Shown here: positions 49,522-56,932 of the stretch, piece after piece
How positions within the stretch are numbered: position 1 is the first letter of the stretch
How the letters are laid out: every line of letters starts with the position of its first letter
Assembly: GCA_938022205.1 (NCBI GenBank)
Contig: CALIEB010000001.1
Span: 372,001 to 436,000, forward strand
Direction of reading: 5' to 3'
DNA: 64,000 nucleotides
Source of the DNA: an uncultured Anaerolineae bacterium
GTDB lineage: Bacteria; Chloroflexota; Anaerolineae; Aggregatilineales; Phototrophicaceae
Notes under the pieces: generated by a model
The model's input: only the letters and a program-made list of their open reading frames with translations
Databases searched by the model: none
Told to the model about the DNA's origin: nothing
Made by a program: the position numbers and the translations under genes

Positions 49522-49530
49522 TGCTATAAT
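49522..49530 (+). promoter_or_regulatory. Extended -10 promoter of the small membrane-protein gene
   Basis: TGC followed by a perfect TATAAT (49525-49530), without a clear -35. The start is near 49537, about 35 bases before the ATG at 49572. It is divergent from the gatC promoter. Confidence 0.55.
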
Positions 49531-49571
49531 CTAAGAGAATCGCAAGCAGCAAGGACAACAAGGAGGTAGCC

Positions 49572-49886
49572 ATGAGCTTAGGGTTAGTTGTGATGGGGAT
49601 TGTGATTATCCTGACGTTTAGCTCGGTCGTGCTGGTCATTTACTTTGGCGCGAAAGAGAACGTCAACCCCACCTTTGGCGCAATCGACAGCTCGCAAGCG
49701 GCGCAAGTGTGGCAAAAGCGCGCTCTAGCGATGCAAACGCTGAGCAGCAAGCTGCTCGGGGAAGGCGGCGACATGCAGCCTGCCACTAAGACCGCTGCTA
49801 ACGGTGGCAATGCCGACAAAGAAGCCAAACGCCAAGCCGCCCTGGCCCGCAAGGCAGCGCGCGGCAGCCAAAGCAGCGAAGCGTAG
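49572..49886 (+). CDS. Small single-span membrane protein with Ala/Lys-rich tail
   Basis: 104 residues from the ATG at 49572, with AAGGAGG about 7 bases upstream, an excellent ribosome site. One hydrophobic helix (about 4-26, VVMGIVIILTFSSVVLVIYF) is followed by a soluble tail that ends in an Ala/Lys/Arg/Ser-rich stretch (AKRQAALARKAARGS). No family recognised. It has its own promoter and terminator, so it is a single transcription unit that seems well expressed. Confidence 0.7.
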   Translation: MSLGLVVMGIVIILTFSSVVLVIYFGAKENVNPTFGAIDSSQAAQVWQKRALAMQTLSSKLLGEGGDMQPATKTAANGGNADKEAKRQAALARKAARGSQSSEA

Positions 49887-49929
49887 ATTGTCCATCTGCG
49901 CCTTATTGCGTAACGACAGAAAACCCTTT

Positions 49930-49959
49930 AGGACGGCATGGCTAACCCCATGTCGTCCT
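49930..49959 (+). terminator. Terminator of the small membrane-protein gene
   Basis: A 12-base stem with one G-T pair (49930-49941 with 49948-49959) and a 6-base loop. The following bases (TCATTGTGTT) are only moderately T-rich. Confidence 0.55.
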
Positions 49960-49997
49960 TCATTGTGTTGCTGATTAGCGGAAAGGTCTAGCGTTGT

Positions 49998-50483
49998 ATG
50001 GCGACGTTTGTCAGCGTGGAAGAGGCGTTTGCCGTGTTGAAAGGCAGTGACCCGACACAGCGCGCCCGCGCCATCGAATATTTGGGCGAAAATGCCTACG
50101 CGCCCGCTGTGCCGATGCTGTGCGAGCTGGTGCGCGAGAGCGACCCAGGCACGCGCTACTTGGCGGCAATGGCATTGCGCAAAATCGGCGACGAGGCAGA
50201 AAGTGCCGTGCCGACGCTGCTGGTTGCGCTGCGTGCGGATGACATTTTCTTGCGCATGGCAATTACGGGCGCGCTGATTGCCATCGGTCGACCGTCAGTA
50301 TCCGGCTTAGTGCGCGCGCTATTTGATAACAACGTGGCGGTGCGCCGCGCCAGTGCAAAGGCACTGGGCAAAATTGGCGACCGTGACGCGATGAACGCGC
50401 TGCGCGTGGCAGCAAAAGACAGCGATGTAGGCGTGCGCCGCTTTGCCCAAGAGGCGTTGGCGCGCTTAGAGGAGCAGGCATGA
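49998..50483 (+). CDS. HEAT-repeat protein
   Basis: 161 residues forming about four HEAT-like helical hairpins, each with a pattern such as TRYLAAMALRKIGDEAESAVPTL or VRRASAKALGKIGDRDAMNAL. The protein is soluble, with no signal sequence and no enzymatic motif; PBS-lyase-type HEAT proteins of this size act as adaptors. Its stop overlaps the next ATG (ATGA at 50480-50483), so it is translationally coupled to the inositol monophosphatase gene. The partner is unknown. Confidence 0.85.
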   Translation: MATFVSVEEAFAVLKGSDPTQRARAIEYLGENAYAPAVPMLCELVRESDPGTRYLAAMALRKIGDEAESAVPTLLVALRADDIFLRMAITGALIAIGRPSVSGLVRALFDNNVAVRRASAKALGKIGDRDAMNALRVAAKDSDVGVRRFAQEALARLEEQA

Positions 50484-51286
50484 ACGACCAACTGCTGTTC
50501 GTCAGTGACCTTGCACGCAAGGCAGGTGACATCCTGCGCGACTATTTCCGCCGTCCGCTGACGCAAAGCAGCAAGTCCGACGTGGTCGACATCGTGACTG
50601 CCGCCGACCAAGCTAGCGAGGCGTACCTGCTGTCGGTCATGCGTCCCTGCTTCCCCGACGACCTCATCATTGGCGAGGAAAACGGCGCGCAAGTCGTGCC
50701 GACAGACGCGAGCTTCGTTTGGCATGTCGACCCGCTGGATGGCACGGTCAACTTTGCTAACGGCATCGCGCATTTCGCGGTGTCCATTGCCAAGACAGAC
50801 ACGGCGGGCGAACCCCTATTAGGCGTAGTCTATCACCCGATGACAGACGAGCTGTTTTGCGCGGCGCGCGGCGCGGGCGCGACGCTCAACGGGCAGCCTA
50901 TCCGCGTGTCAGACAAGCGCACGCTGGTCGAGAGCGTGCTTGCCAGCGGCTTCGCCTATGACCGCCGCACCAACCCCGACAACAACGCCGCCGAGTGGTC
51001 AGCGTTCGTGCCGCAGGTGCGCGGGCTGCGCCGCTTTGGCAGTGCCGCGCTCGATTTTTGTTACGTGGCGTGCGGACGTTTCGATGGCTATTGGGAGCGC
51101 GCCCTCAAGTCATGGGATGCCCTAGCGGGCATGCTGCTGGTGCGCGAAGCGGGCGGTATCGTCAGCGACTACATGGGCGGGGCGCGCCCTCAAGACGGCA
51201 CGGACGGTCGTTACGTTGCCGCCAACCCCCATTTACACCCGCTGATGCTCGATGTGCTGGCGAGCGTACGCAACAACAAGGCGTAG
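50480..51286 (+). CDS. suhB: Inositol monophosphatase family phosphatase (SuhB-like)
   Basis: 268 residues, a cytoplasmic metal-dependent phosphatase of the IMPase/FBPase superfamily. The metal site is complete: GEENG (near residue 70), WHVDPLDGTVNFANG (near 90) and KSWDALAGMLLVREAGG (near 210). The length is typical. Substrates in the family include inositol phosphates, fructose-1,6-bisphosphate and phosphoadenosine phosphate; the DPLDGTxNF form favours the inositol monophosphatase group. It is coupled upstream to a HEAT protein, with a GT4 gene starting 3 bases downstream, so it could serve a phospho-sugar or inositol-glycan path. Confidence 0.88.
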   Translation: MNDQLLFVSDLARKAGDILRDYFRRPLTQSSKSDVVDIVTAADQASEAYLLSVMRPCFPDDLIIGEENGAQVVPTDASFVWHVDPLDGTVNFANGIAHFAVSIAKTDTAGEPLLGVVYHPMTDELFCAARGAGATLNGQPIRVSDKRTLVESVLASGFAYDRRTNPDNNAAEWSAFVPQVRGLRRFGSAALDFCYVACGRFDGYWERALKSWDALAGMLLVREAGGIVSDYMGGARPQDGTDGRYVAANPHLHPLMLDVLASVRNNKA

Positions 51287-51289
51287 CCT

Positions 51290-52531
51290 ATGCCGCTGCG
51301 GGTGGTCGTGCTAGCTGACCGCGTGCCGCCGCACCATCAAGGCGGCGCAGAAATCGTGGCGTGGCGTATGGCGGAGGGGCTGCACACAGCGGGCATCACC
51401 GTTCACGTCATCACCACGCATGACGGCGCACCCTACGAAGAGACGCGCGGCGGCATCGTCGTCCACACGCTGCACAGCCGCTATCCCGAGCGGTGGCGCG
51501 CCTATCTGTCGCTGTACAACCTCCAAGTGCTGCCCGCCTTAGAGAGCCTGCTCGCGCGACTTAAGCCCGACGTTGTCCACGCGCACAACGTCCACACACA
51601 CTTGAGCTATTACAGCCTTGAGGTGGCGCGCCGTTTAGGCATCCCCACCGTGCTGACCGCGCATGACGTGATGCCGTTCGCCTATGGCAAGCTAACCCAC
51701 TTCGTGCGTGCCGACAACTGCGACGTGCCGCTTGCCGCTTATCGCCTGCCACCACTACATAACCTTAAGCGGGCGCGCTTGCGCTACAACCCTTTGCGCA
51801 ATCCCATCATCAAGCGCGTTTTAGGGCGTGTGACGCGCCGCTTGGCGGTTTCGCAAGCACTTGCCGACGCGCTACACGCCAACGGTCTGCCGCCGTTTGC
51901 CGTGCTGCATAACGGCATCGACACGGCAAGCTGGCAAACGGTAGACACGGCGCACGTTGCCGCCTTGCGCGACGAACTCAACCTAGCCAACAAGCGCGTG
52001 CTGCTGTTCGGTGGGCGGCTTACCCGTGAGAAAGGTACGAGCGAACTGCTAGCGGCACTGCGCTTGGTACGCCGCGACGTGACAAACGTGGCGGTGCTGC
52101 TGCTGTCGGCGCGCCCATTAGACCAGCAGCTTACGCCCACCGAGCGGCAAGAGTTCGCCGACCTACTGATTAACGGCGGCTGGCGCACAGGCGACGCGCT
52201 GCAAGCAGCATTTGCAGCGGCGTGCGCCGTCGTCGTGCCAAGCGTGTACCTTGACCCGCTGCCGACCATGACGCTTGAAGCGGGCGCGGCGGGCAAACCC
52301 ACCGTTGTAACCTGTTTTGGCGGCGGACGCGAGGTTGTGCAAGACGGCAGCACAGGCTACGTCGTCAACCCCTTGCAAACAGAAATGCTAGCGCAGCGTC
52401 TAACAACGCTGCTCAGCGACGACGCGCTGGCGGCACGTATAGGGCAAGCCGCTGCCGTGCGCGTACGCGACCATTTCAGCATGACACGCTGGATTGAGGC
52501 GACGCTGCGCGTGTATCACACCCTGCGCTAG
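51290..52531 (+). CDS. Glycosyltransferase family 4
   Basis: 413 residues, a GT-B enzyme that retains configuration. The N-terminal acceptor domain starts VVVLADRVPPHHQGGAEIVAW, typical of GT4, with DVVHAHNVHTHLSYYSLEVA following. The C-terminal donor domain has LLFGGRLTREKGTSELLAAL and the E-x7-E region in SVYLDPLPTMTLEAGAAGKP, then GGGREVVQDGSTGYVV. It is soluble or membrane-attached from inside, using a nucleotide-sugar. It ends a three-gene unit with HEAT and IMPase genes and overlaps the convergent rodA by 4 bases. Donor and acceptor unknown. Confidence 0.9.
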   Translation: MPLRVVVLADRVPPHHQGGAEIVAWRMAEGLHTAGITVHVITTHDGAPYEETRGGIVVHTLHSRYPERWRAYLSLYNLQVLPALESLLARLKPDVVHAHNVHTHLSYYSLEVARRLGIPTVLTAHDVMPFAYGKLTHFVRADNCDVPLAAYRLPPLHNLKRARLRYNPLRNPIIKRVLGRVTRRLAVSQALADALHANGLPPFAVLHNGIDTASWQTVDTAHVAALRDELNLANKRVLLFGGRLTREKGTSELLAALRLVRRDVTNVAVLLLSARPLDQQLTPTERQEFADLLINGGWRTGDALQAAFAAACAVVVPSVYLDPLPTMTLEAGAAGKPTVVTCFGGGREVVQDGSTGYVVNPLQTEMLAQRLTTLLSDDALAARIGQAAAVRVRDHFSMTRWIEATLRVYHTLR

Positions 52532-53634
52532 TAAGTCAGCCGCCGCCGTCGCAAGATGACGCTCTGCACCAAACCAATGCCAATCATGGTAAACAAAAGC
52601 GACGTGCCGCCTGAACTGACGAACGGCAACGTTAAGCCTGTCACGGGCAGCAAGCGCAAGTTCATGCCAATAGACGTGAAGGTTTGGAAGAAAATCATGC
52701 CCGCCACACCGTAGCAAATCATCGCGCCGTAGGGGTCGGCGGCGTGGCGTGCGCCGCGCAAGATGCGCATAATCACCACCAGCAGTAGCCCCATCGTCGT
52801 TAGCGCGCCCACCATGCCGAACTCGTGGGCAATCACGCTAAAGATAAAGTCGGTGTGGCGCACGCGCAAAAAACGCCCGGCATTCTGTGAGCCAATCGTG
52901 TAGCCCTTGCCCAGCAGCCCGCCCGAGCCTATGCTAATCACGGCTTGGTCAACGTTGTAGCGCGCGTCGGGGTCGCTGTCGGGGTTCAGAAAGGTGGTAA
53001 TGCGCGACAGTTGATAGGGACGCAGCTGGCTTATGACCAACGGGAACATCAACGTTCCTATCAGCAGCAGGATTAAGACGTGCTTGAGGCGTAAGCCCGC
53101 GCCCCACAAAATGGTTGCCGTGATGACCGCATAGACCAGCGTCATGCCCAAATTGGGCTGGACGAACACCAAGCCCATCGGGATGGCGGCGAAGATCGCC
53201 GCTTTAATCAGCGTGGAAAACTTATCAAGGTCTTTATAACGCTCGGCGAGAAATGCCGCAAGCGTGAGAATGAGCAAAATTTTGCCAATTTCAGAGGGTT
53301 GAATGCGGATGCCGACGTTGAGCCATCGCTGCGCCCCCGCGTCGCCTTCCACACCAAACACCAGCACCAAGCCCAACAGCACCAAGTTGCCCAAGTAAAG
53401 ATAGCTGCTTAAGCCCATCCAGTAACGGTAGTCAAAAAACGTCAGCAGCGTCATAGCTATCAAGCCAATTATCGCGTAGTTGATTTGGTCTGGCACGCGG
53501 CTGATGAGGTCGGGGTCAATTGCGCCTTGCGTCGCGCTGGCAATCACCATGATGCCAAAGACAATCAGCGTCATGGTCACGCCAAACAACACGAAGTCAT
53601 AACGCTGAAAAAAGCCTGCGTCGTTTTTCAGCAT
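52528..53634 (-). CDS. rodA: Rod-shape SEDS glycosyltransferase RodA
   Basis: 368 residues from the ATG at 53634, with GGAG 9 bases upstream (two earlier starts are worse placed). Ten membrane helices. RodA polymerises lipid II into glycan strands along the cell cylinder together with PBP2. GAQRWLNVGIRIQPSEIGKI is the SEDS signature, with VQPNLGMTLVY and TDFIFSVIAHEFGMVGAL holding the catalytic aspartate region, and LPFVSSGGTSLLFTMIGIGL closing. The partner PBP2 gene is at 56933-59224. It lies downstream of minE with its own promoter between. Confidence 0.93.
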   Translation of the reverse strand: MLKNDAGFFQRYDFVLFGVTMTLIVFGIMVIASATQGAIDPDLISRVPDQINYAIIGLIAMTLLTFFDYRYWMGLSSYLYLGNLVLLGLVLVFGVEGDAGAQRWLNVGIRIQPSEIGKILLILTLAAFLAERYKDLDKFSTLIKAAIFAAIPMGLVFVQPNLGMTLVYAVITATILWGAGLRLKHVLILLLIGTLMFPLVISQLRPYQLSRITTFLNPDSDPDARYNVDQAVISIGSGGLLGKGYTIGSQNAGRFLRVRHTDFIFSVIAHEFGMVGALTTMGLLLVVIMRILRGARHAADPYGAMICYGVAGMIFFQTFTSIGMNLRLLPVTGLTLPFVSSGGTSLLFTMIGIGLVQSVILRRRRLTY

Positions 53635-53670
53635 GGGCATATGCTCCACACTATGGACAGATCGCCCGCC

Positions 53671-53679
53671 ATTATAGCA
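53671..53679 (-). promoter_or_regulatory. Extended -10 promoter of rodA
   Basis: Minus strand TGC followed by a perfect TATAAT (53671-53676), no clear -35. The start is near 53664, about 30 bases before the rodA ATG. Confidence 0.6.
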
Positions 53680-53699
53680 GAAAGCGCGCGGGGATGTCG

Positions 53700-54155
53700 C
53701 TAGGCTTCGGGCTTGTCCGTCTTCACGTCGTCGGCTTCGGGCTTGTCCTTGTCTTGAGCCGCGCCACTGGCTTCGGACTTGTCAGCGGCGGCGGATGTGT
53801 TGGCTTCGGGCGTGTCAGCGGCAGCCGCTTTAGCGGTAGCCGCCAGCGTGGCGGCAGTAACAAAGTCTGGCACGTCCTCGTCGGGGTCAGCCACGCGCCG
53901 TGTCGGCGTGAGCGGGATTTCAGCGCGAATTTTGCTGCTCGTGCGGTCGCGCTGCTCAAGGGAGATGTCGACGCTGTCGCGGTCAACCGCCACGTACTTG
54001 GAGATGACCGCTAAAATTTCCTCCTTCATCTCGCGCAGCTTTTCGGGCGGCAAGTTGAAGCGGTCGTGAATTAAGACCACTTGCAAGCGTTCTTTGGCGG
54101 TGCTGCCGCTGCCCTTTGTGCCGCGCCCCAGCATCTTGTCGAAAAAGTTTGCCAT
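53700..54155 (-). CDS. minE: Cell division topological specificity factor MinE with long C-terminal tail
   Basis: 151 residues, while MinE is usually about 85-90. The N-terminal membrane-targeting helix (ANFFDKMLGRG) and the MinD-activating and dimerisation part (KERLQVVLIHDRFNLPPEKL, EILAVISKYVAVD) are normal through residue 80. Residues 89-151 are an added low-complexity tail rich in Ala, Asp, Glu, Lys and Pro, with DKPEA repeated at 137-141 and 147-151. MinE drives MinCD oscillation, confining FtsZ rings to midcell. The gene is third in minCDE, 11 bases after minD. Confidence 0.93.
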   Translation of the reverse strand: MANFFDKMLGRGTKGSGSTAKERLQVVLIHDRFNLPPEKLREMKEEILAVISKYVAVDRDSVDISLEQRDRTSSKIRAEIPLTPTRRVADPDEDVPDFVTAATLAATAKAAAADTPEANTSAAADKSEASGAAQDKDKPEADDVKTDKPEA

Positions 54156-54166
54156 GCCTGCCCCCT

Positions 54167-54967
54167 CTATCCCTGACCGCCGAACAGCTTAGCAAGCCGT
54201 TGGAAAAAGCCGCCGGACTCATCCAACGACATGAACGGCACATCCTCGCCGTTCAGCCGCCGTGCGATATTGCGAAACGCCACGCCCGCCCGCGAGCCTT
54301 CGTTGAGCGTAACCGGCACGCCGCTGTTGCTAGCTGGCACCACGCTTTCGTCTTCTGGCACAATGCCGATAATCTTGATGGCGAGAATGTCATGCACGTC
54401 ATTCGCCGAGAGCATCTCGCCGCGCCGGACTTGTTCGGGCTTGATGCGGTTGATGATGAGCTTGCCGGGCCCTTTGTTTTCCGCCTCAAGCAAGCCGACG
54501 ATACGGTCGGCATCGCGCACCGCCGACACCTCCGGGTTGGTGACAATCAGCACCTCGTCAGCGGGCGCAACGGCATTGCGAAAGCCGCGCTCGATGCCTG
54601 CGGGCGAATCGATGAGGATGTAGTCAAACTCATCGCGCAGCTGGTTGCAGATGTTGACCATGTCGGCGGGACTGACAGCGGTTTTATCGCGGGTTTGCGC
54701 GGCGGGAATGACGTATAAGTCGGCGAACATCTTGTGTTTAATCATCGCCTGCCGCACTTTCGCGCGTCCCTCTACCACGTCGACGAGGTCATAGACGATA
54801 CGATTTTCCAGCCCCATCACAAGGTCAAGGTTGCGCAAGCCAATGTCAGCGTCAATCAACACAACTTTCTTGTTCATACGGGCGAGTGCTACGCCCAGAT
54901 TGGCGGTGGTGGTGGTTTTTCCCACGCCGCCTTTGCCGCTCGTGATGGTAATTACCCTTGCCCCCAT
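54167..54967 (-). CDS. minD: Septum site-determining ATPase MinD
   Basis: 266 residues from the ATG at 54967, with AAAGGTG 6 bases upstream; a GTG three codons earlier is less well placed. The deviant Walker A motif is GKGGVGKTTT (11-20), VVLIDADIGLRNLDLVMG is the second signature and YILIDSPAGIERGF the Walker B region. The C-terminal amphipathic helix FFQRLAKLFG (about 254-263) should insert in the membrane in the ATP-bound dimer. It recruits MinC and is released by MinE. Fully typical. Confidence 0.96.
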   Translation of the reverse strand: MGARVITITSGKGGVGKTTTTANLGVALARMNKKVVLIDADIGLRNLDLVMGLENRIVYDLVDVVEGRAKVRQAMIKHKMFADLYVIPAAQTRDKTAVSPADMVNICNQLRDEFDYILIDSPAGIERGFRNAVAPADEVLIVTNPEVSAVRDADRIVGLLEAENKGPGKLIINRIKPEQVRRGEMLSANDVHDILAIKIIGIVPEDESVVPASNSGVPVTLNEGSRAGVAFRNIARRLNGEDVPFMSLDESGGFFQRLAKLFGGQG

Positions 54968-55009
54968 AGCCAACACCTTTCTCGTCGGTATGTCATCTTT
55001 CGCATGAGC

Positions 55010-55693
55010 TTATTCCCACGCTTCCACGATAATTTGATTGTCGCGCACCCGCGCTACTTCTGGCACGACTTTGCGTCGTTTGTCGCTGGGCGAGGTCGCG
55101 ATGTAGTGCGCAATGCGCAGCTGATTGGGGTTCATGTCCAGCGCACAGACAATCGCGTCGGTGTTGCCGTTTGCGCCCGCGTGAACCGTGCCGCGCAGCC
55201 GTCCCCAAACCACCACATCGCCTTCGGCGATGATTTTCGCGCCCGGGTTGACATCGCCGTAAACGACGACATGCCCGCGACTGGTGACCGTGCGCCCTGA
55301 GCGCAGCGTGCGCCGTATCATCACGCCCACCGTGCCGCTCTCTTCCGAACTAATCGGCACGTCTTGCTCGCCGCTGATAGGCTTGTCGGGCGCGGTCGAC
55401 TGCGTGCGCAAGTCCAACGCCAACGCGGATTCCAGCGTTGTCTGGCTGGCACTTTGCACGACCATCAAGCTCATGTTGCGGCGTTCCAGCAAGGCTTTGA
55501 GCGAGCTAAGCTCATACTTCGGCACGGGGCGTTCGCCCGTGTCGACGATAACCTTTGCCCCCGCAAAGAAGCTGGCTTTTTCGTCAAGGCGCGCCGCCAG
55601 CTCTTGCGTGATGGTTTGCCATTCCTCGCTTGGGCTAAGGCTGATCAGCAAGCCGTTGCTCATGCCTTTGATGTTGATGATGTCGTTGCTCAT
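55010..55693 (-). CDS. minC: Septum site-determining protein MinC
   Basis: 227 residues with two domains. The N-terminal half (about 1-100) is the FtsZ-opposing domain, with FFAGAKVIVDTGERP. The C-terminal half (about 122-220) is the right-handed beta-helix: RRTLRSGRTVTSRGHVVVYG, DVNPGAKIIAEGDVVVWGRL and GTVHAGANG are standard. An acidic linker (KPISGEQDVPISSEESG) joins them. First of the minCDE set; no clear promoter is seen in the 105-base gap upstream, so it may be read from the mre operon. Confidence 0.93.
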   Translation of the reverse strand: MSNDIINIKGMSNGLLISLSPSEEWQTITQELAARLDEKASFFAGAKVIVDTGERPVPKYELSSLKALLERRNMSLMVVQSASQTTLESALALDLRTQSTAPDKPISGEQDVPISSEESGTVGVMIRRTLRSGRTVTSRGHVVVYGDVNPGAKIIAEGDVVVWGRLRGTVHAGANGNTDAIVCALDMNPNQLRIAHYIATSPSDKRRKVVPEVARVRDNQIIVEAWE

Positions 55694-55798
55694 TTTCCAT
55701 CTAACCCGTTTGGCACTATCACACGCCTCTACGCTTTTAATCTTACTCTGTTTTTCAACAGTGCGCTATTTTTCTGGCAACTTTTTTGCGCAAGTAGG

Positions 55799-56920
55799 CT
55801 AAAGCTGCAGCAGCCGCCACAGCAGCAGCGCGGGCAGCACGCCATAAAGCAAGCGCACCCCCCAGCGCGCATAGGGGCGCAGGCGCGGCAGTGCGTTGTG
55901 CGCCCATTCGCCCAGCGCAAACAGCGCGTAAGTCATCCACACGCCTTGAATAATCAGCAGCGGCAGCAGCAAGATAGCACGCTGGGGTGCGGCGTAAATT
56001 AGCCCGAAAAACGTGTAGCACCCATAAGCAACCAGCGTGACCGTGCCTAAGGGTGGATACCAACGTGAAAGGCGTGCCAGCCCCAATACGCCCAACGCCA
56101 CGCCTAGCACGCTGTACTGCCCAACGACGAAGTTGACCATCAGCAGCCAGCGCTCGGCGTTGCGCCACTCGCCCAAGACCATGACATGCGCTTGCGCCTG
56201 CAAGTAATCGCGCACGAAACCCAGCGCGCCCGCGCCGCACAGCAGCGCAAACACGCCCCAGTACCACCACGCCAGCCGCACCCGCGCCAACCAAAACGCC
56301 AGCACTAACGCCGGCGCAAGGAACAACAGCAGCGAATCGTTCAGCACGCCCACGCCGAACAAGAGCAGCACGCCCCAACGGTGATAAGCGGTCACGCCGT
56401 TCTCGCCCTCTTGCAAGATGCGCGGCGCGTTCTCGGCAGGATGCGGGTTGGTCGTCAACAGCATGTCCGTGAGCAAATACAGCAGCCAGCTGACGACCAA
56501 AGCCGTCAAGCGCAAGCTGCGCGGCGTGCCGATTTGGCTAGAGAAGAGCAGCGCGAAGACCAACACGCCCACGCCGATAGCGATGGCAGGACGCTTGCTC
56601 AGCAGCACAGTGAGCAGCACCGCGCCACTAGCGATGACAGCAGCAATGACAATCGTGGCGGGCGCGCTCTCGCCGCCGCCCGTTTGCAACCAGAACGAGG
56701 GACTAAACGCCAGCGTCAAGCCACCGATGAACGCCAGCACGCTGCCCATGCGCCGCAACGCGGCAGCCATGCCGACAATGACCAACGCCAGCCCGCTAGC
56801 GCGCACCAGCGGCGTTTGCCCCACGCCCACCAGCACCAGCCACGCCACGAGACCGCACGCCAGCGGCGGCAACCAGAACTTCACGCGCCGCTGTTGCTCG
56901 AGAGAAAGCGTCAACCTCAT
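55799..56920 (-). CDS. Polytopic membrane protein of unknown function in the mre-min cluster
   Basis: 373 residues and about eleven hydrophobic helices, with short loops and a basic N-terminus (LEQQRRVKFW). It contains a small polar loop with TNPHPAENAPRILQEGENG (about 157-175) and a segment, VRDYLQAQAHVMVLGEWRNAER (about 232-253), which may be the functional face. It is not a SEDS or MurJ protein by any motif I can see, although GT-C-like or O-antigen-ligase-like topology is possible. It starts 12 bases after mrdA, so it belongs to the same operon, which suggests a role in wall elongation. Function unknown. Confidence 0.7.
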   Translation of the reverse strand: MRLTLSLEQQRRVKFWLPPLACGLVAWLVLVGVGQTPLVRASGLALVIVGMAAALRRMGSVLAFIGGLTLAFSPSFWLQTGGGESAPATIVIAAVIASGAVLLTVLLSKRPAIAIGVGVLVFALLFSSQIGTPRSLRLTALVVSWLLYLLTDMLLTTNPHPAENAPRILQEGENGVTAYHRWGVLLLFGVGVLNDSLLLFLAPALVLAFWLARVRLAWWYWGVFALLCGAGALGFVRDYLQAQAHVMVLGEWRNAERWLLMVNFVVGQYSVLGVALGVLGLARLSRWYPPLGTVTLVAYGCYTFFGLIYAAPQRAILLLPLLIIQGVWMTYALFALGEWAHNALPRLRPYARWGVRLLYGVLPALLLWRLLQL

Positions 56921-56932
56921 AGGGCAGCATCC

